Below are positions 60,005 through 60,504 of a DNA stretch of 60,504 nucleotides, in pieces. Under the pieces are notes generated by a model that was not told where the DNA came from, made no database searches, and worked only from the letters and a program-made list of their open reading frames with translations. Within the stretch, counting starts at the first letter, position 1, and each line of letters begins with the position of its first letter. This DNA is from Flavobacterium sp. (GTDB taxonomy: Bacteria; Bacteroidota; Bacteroidia; Flavobacteriales; Flavobacteriaceae), in assembly GCF_017985075.1 (NCBI RefSeq), contig NZ_JAGNYF010000004.1:31929-92432 (forward strand), read 5' to 3'. The translations under genes and the position numbers were made by a program.

Positions 60005-60504
60005 TTATTCTTTTTTCTCTTCTCTTGGAGGTCTCGGTAAAAGTGCTTTTCTTGACACTTTTTCTTTTCTAGTTTTAGGGTCAAGACCAAGGTATTTTAC
60101 TTGGAATACATCGCCCATATTTACTACATCCGTTACGTTTTCTGTACGTTCCCAAGCCAATTCAGATACGTGTAATAAAACTTCGTTTCCTGGCGCATCT
60201 GTATATTCTACAACCGCACCAAAATCTAACATTTTAATTACTTTTACTTCGTAAGCTTCTCCCATTTGTGGTTTGAAAATGATAGAATCAATTTTAGCCA
60301 ATACTGCAGCAATTCCGTTTGGATCTGTACCTAAAATTTCAACTACACCTTGTTCGTCAACTTCGTTGATAACAATTGTACAACCCGTAGCTTTTTGTAA
60401 TTCTTGAATCACTTTTCCACCAGGTCCAATTAAAGCACCAATGAAGTTACCAGGAATAGTACGCATGATGATTTTTGGTGCGTGTACTTTAACGTCAGTA
60501 TTTG
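60005..60504 (-). CDS. pnp: polyribonucleotide nucleotidyltransferase (C-terminal part)
   Basis: The last 166 residues of PNPase, which degrades RNA 3' to 5' with phosphate; the 5' part is beyond the window. A KH domain ([28 protein letters not shown], with GPGG as the GxxG loop) is followed by an S1 domain ([43 protein letters not shown]). The tail reads [20 protein letters not shown] then EEKKE. The stop is at 60005-60007. The first whole codon in the window begins at 60502. The end differs from the second copy of the 3' end at 58304-58394, which points to tail replacement. Confidence 0.95.
   Translation of the reverse strand, partial: NTDVKVHAPKIIMRTIPGNFIGALIGPGGKVIQELQKATGCTIVINEVDEQGVVEILGTDPNGIAAVLAKIDSIIFKPQMGEAYEVKVIKMLDFGAVVEYTDAPGNEVLLHVSELAWERTENVTDVVNMGDVFQVKYLGLDPKTRKEKVSRKALLPRPPREEKKE

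Overview
This window is chromosome of a member of the Bacteroidota, almost certainly a Flavobacteriaceae close to Flavobacterium. The evidence is the low GC content, near absence of Shine-Dalgarno sites, promoters of the TTG-N19-23-TAnnTTTG type, type IX secretion (T9SS) C-terminal domains, a short RpoD-type primary sigma factor, and family content (DUF5916, DUF6702, SGPxPG-free lipoproteins with short lipoboxes).

Layout. 1-20.5 kb is mixed housekeeping: the tail end of an ECF sigma gene, a polyprenyl diphosphate synthase, a lipoprotein, rlmN, an O-methyltransferase, a tat/PAP2/membrane-protein operon, an M1 peptidase with its DUF6702 partner, pepE, two tandem tRNA-Gly genes, two convergent L,D-transpeptidases, a DUF5916 outer-membrane protein, gpmI and engB. 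A HepT/MntA toxin-antitoxin pair sits between an alpha/beta hydrolase gene and engB. 20.7-36.7 kb is a complete division and cell wall (dcw) cluster, mraZ-rsmH-ftsL-ftsI-murE-mraY-murD-ftsW-murG-murC-ftsQ-ftsA-ftsZ, preceded by three 10-bp-phased GTGGT repeats that look like an MraZ box. It is followed by a YqeY-like gene and tRNA-Arg.

37.4-41.3 kb is an accessory islet. It begins with a five-unit, 43-bp tandem repeat array that ends in a perfect DnaA box. Then come short unknown lipoprotein and membrane genes separated by GC-rich hairpin repeats of two families, and an orphan parD whose parE partner has been cut to nine codons by one of those hairpins. 41.3-51.9 kb is a galactan/galactose locus read leftward: galM, two GH53 endo-galactanases, a GH2 beta-galactosidase, galK, galT and a sodium symporter, with a divergent GntR/LacI-type regulator. 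Together these would cut arabinogalactan side chains outside the cell, split galacto-oligosaccharides, import galactose and feed it into the Leloir pathway. No SusC/SusD pair is present.

52-60.5 kb carries rpe, rpoD, an ECF sigma factor with a partner that appears to span both membranes (cytoplasmic head, inner-membrane helix, long disordered linker, C-terminal beta barrel), an accessory group of T9SS proteins (M43 protease, seven-repeat RCC1 protein) with decayed gene fragments, and the 3' part of pnp. A 71-bp near-identical copy of the pnp 3' end, with its own terminator, lies 1.7 kb away on the other side of the RCC1 gene, which marks a recent insertion.
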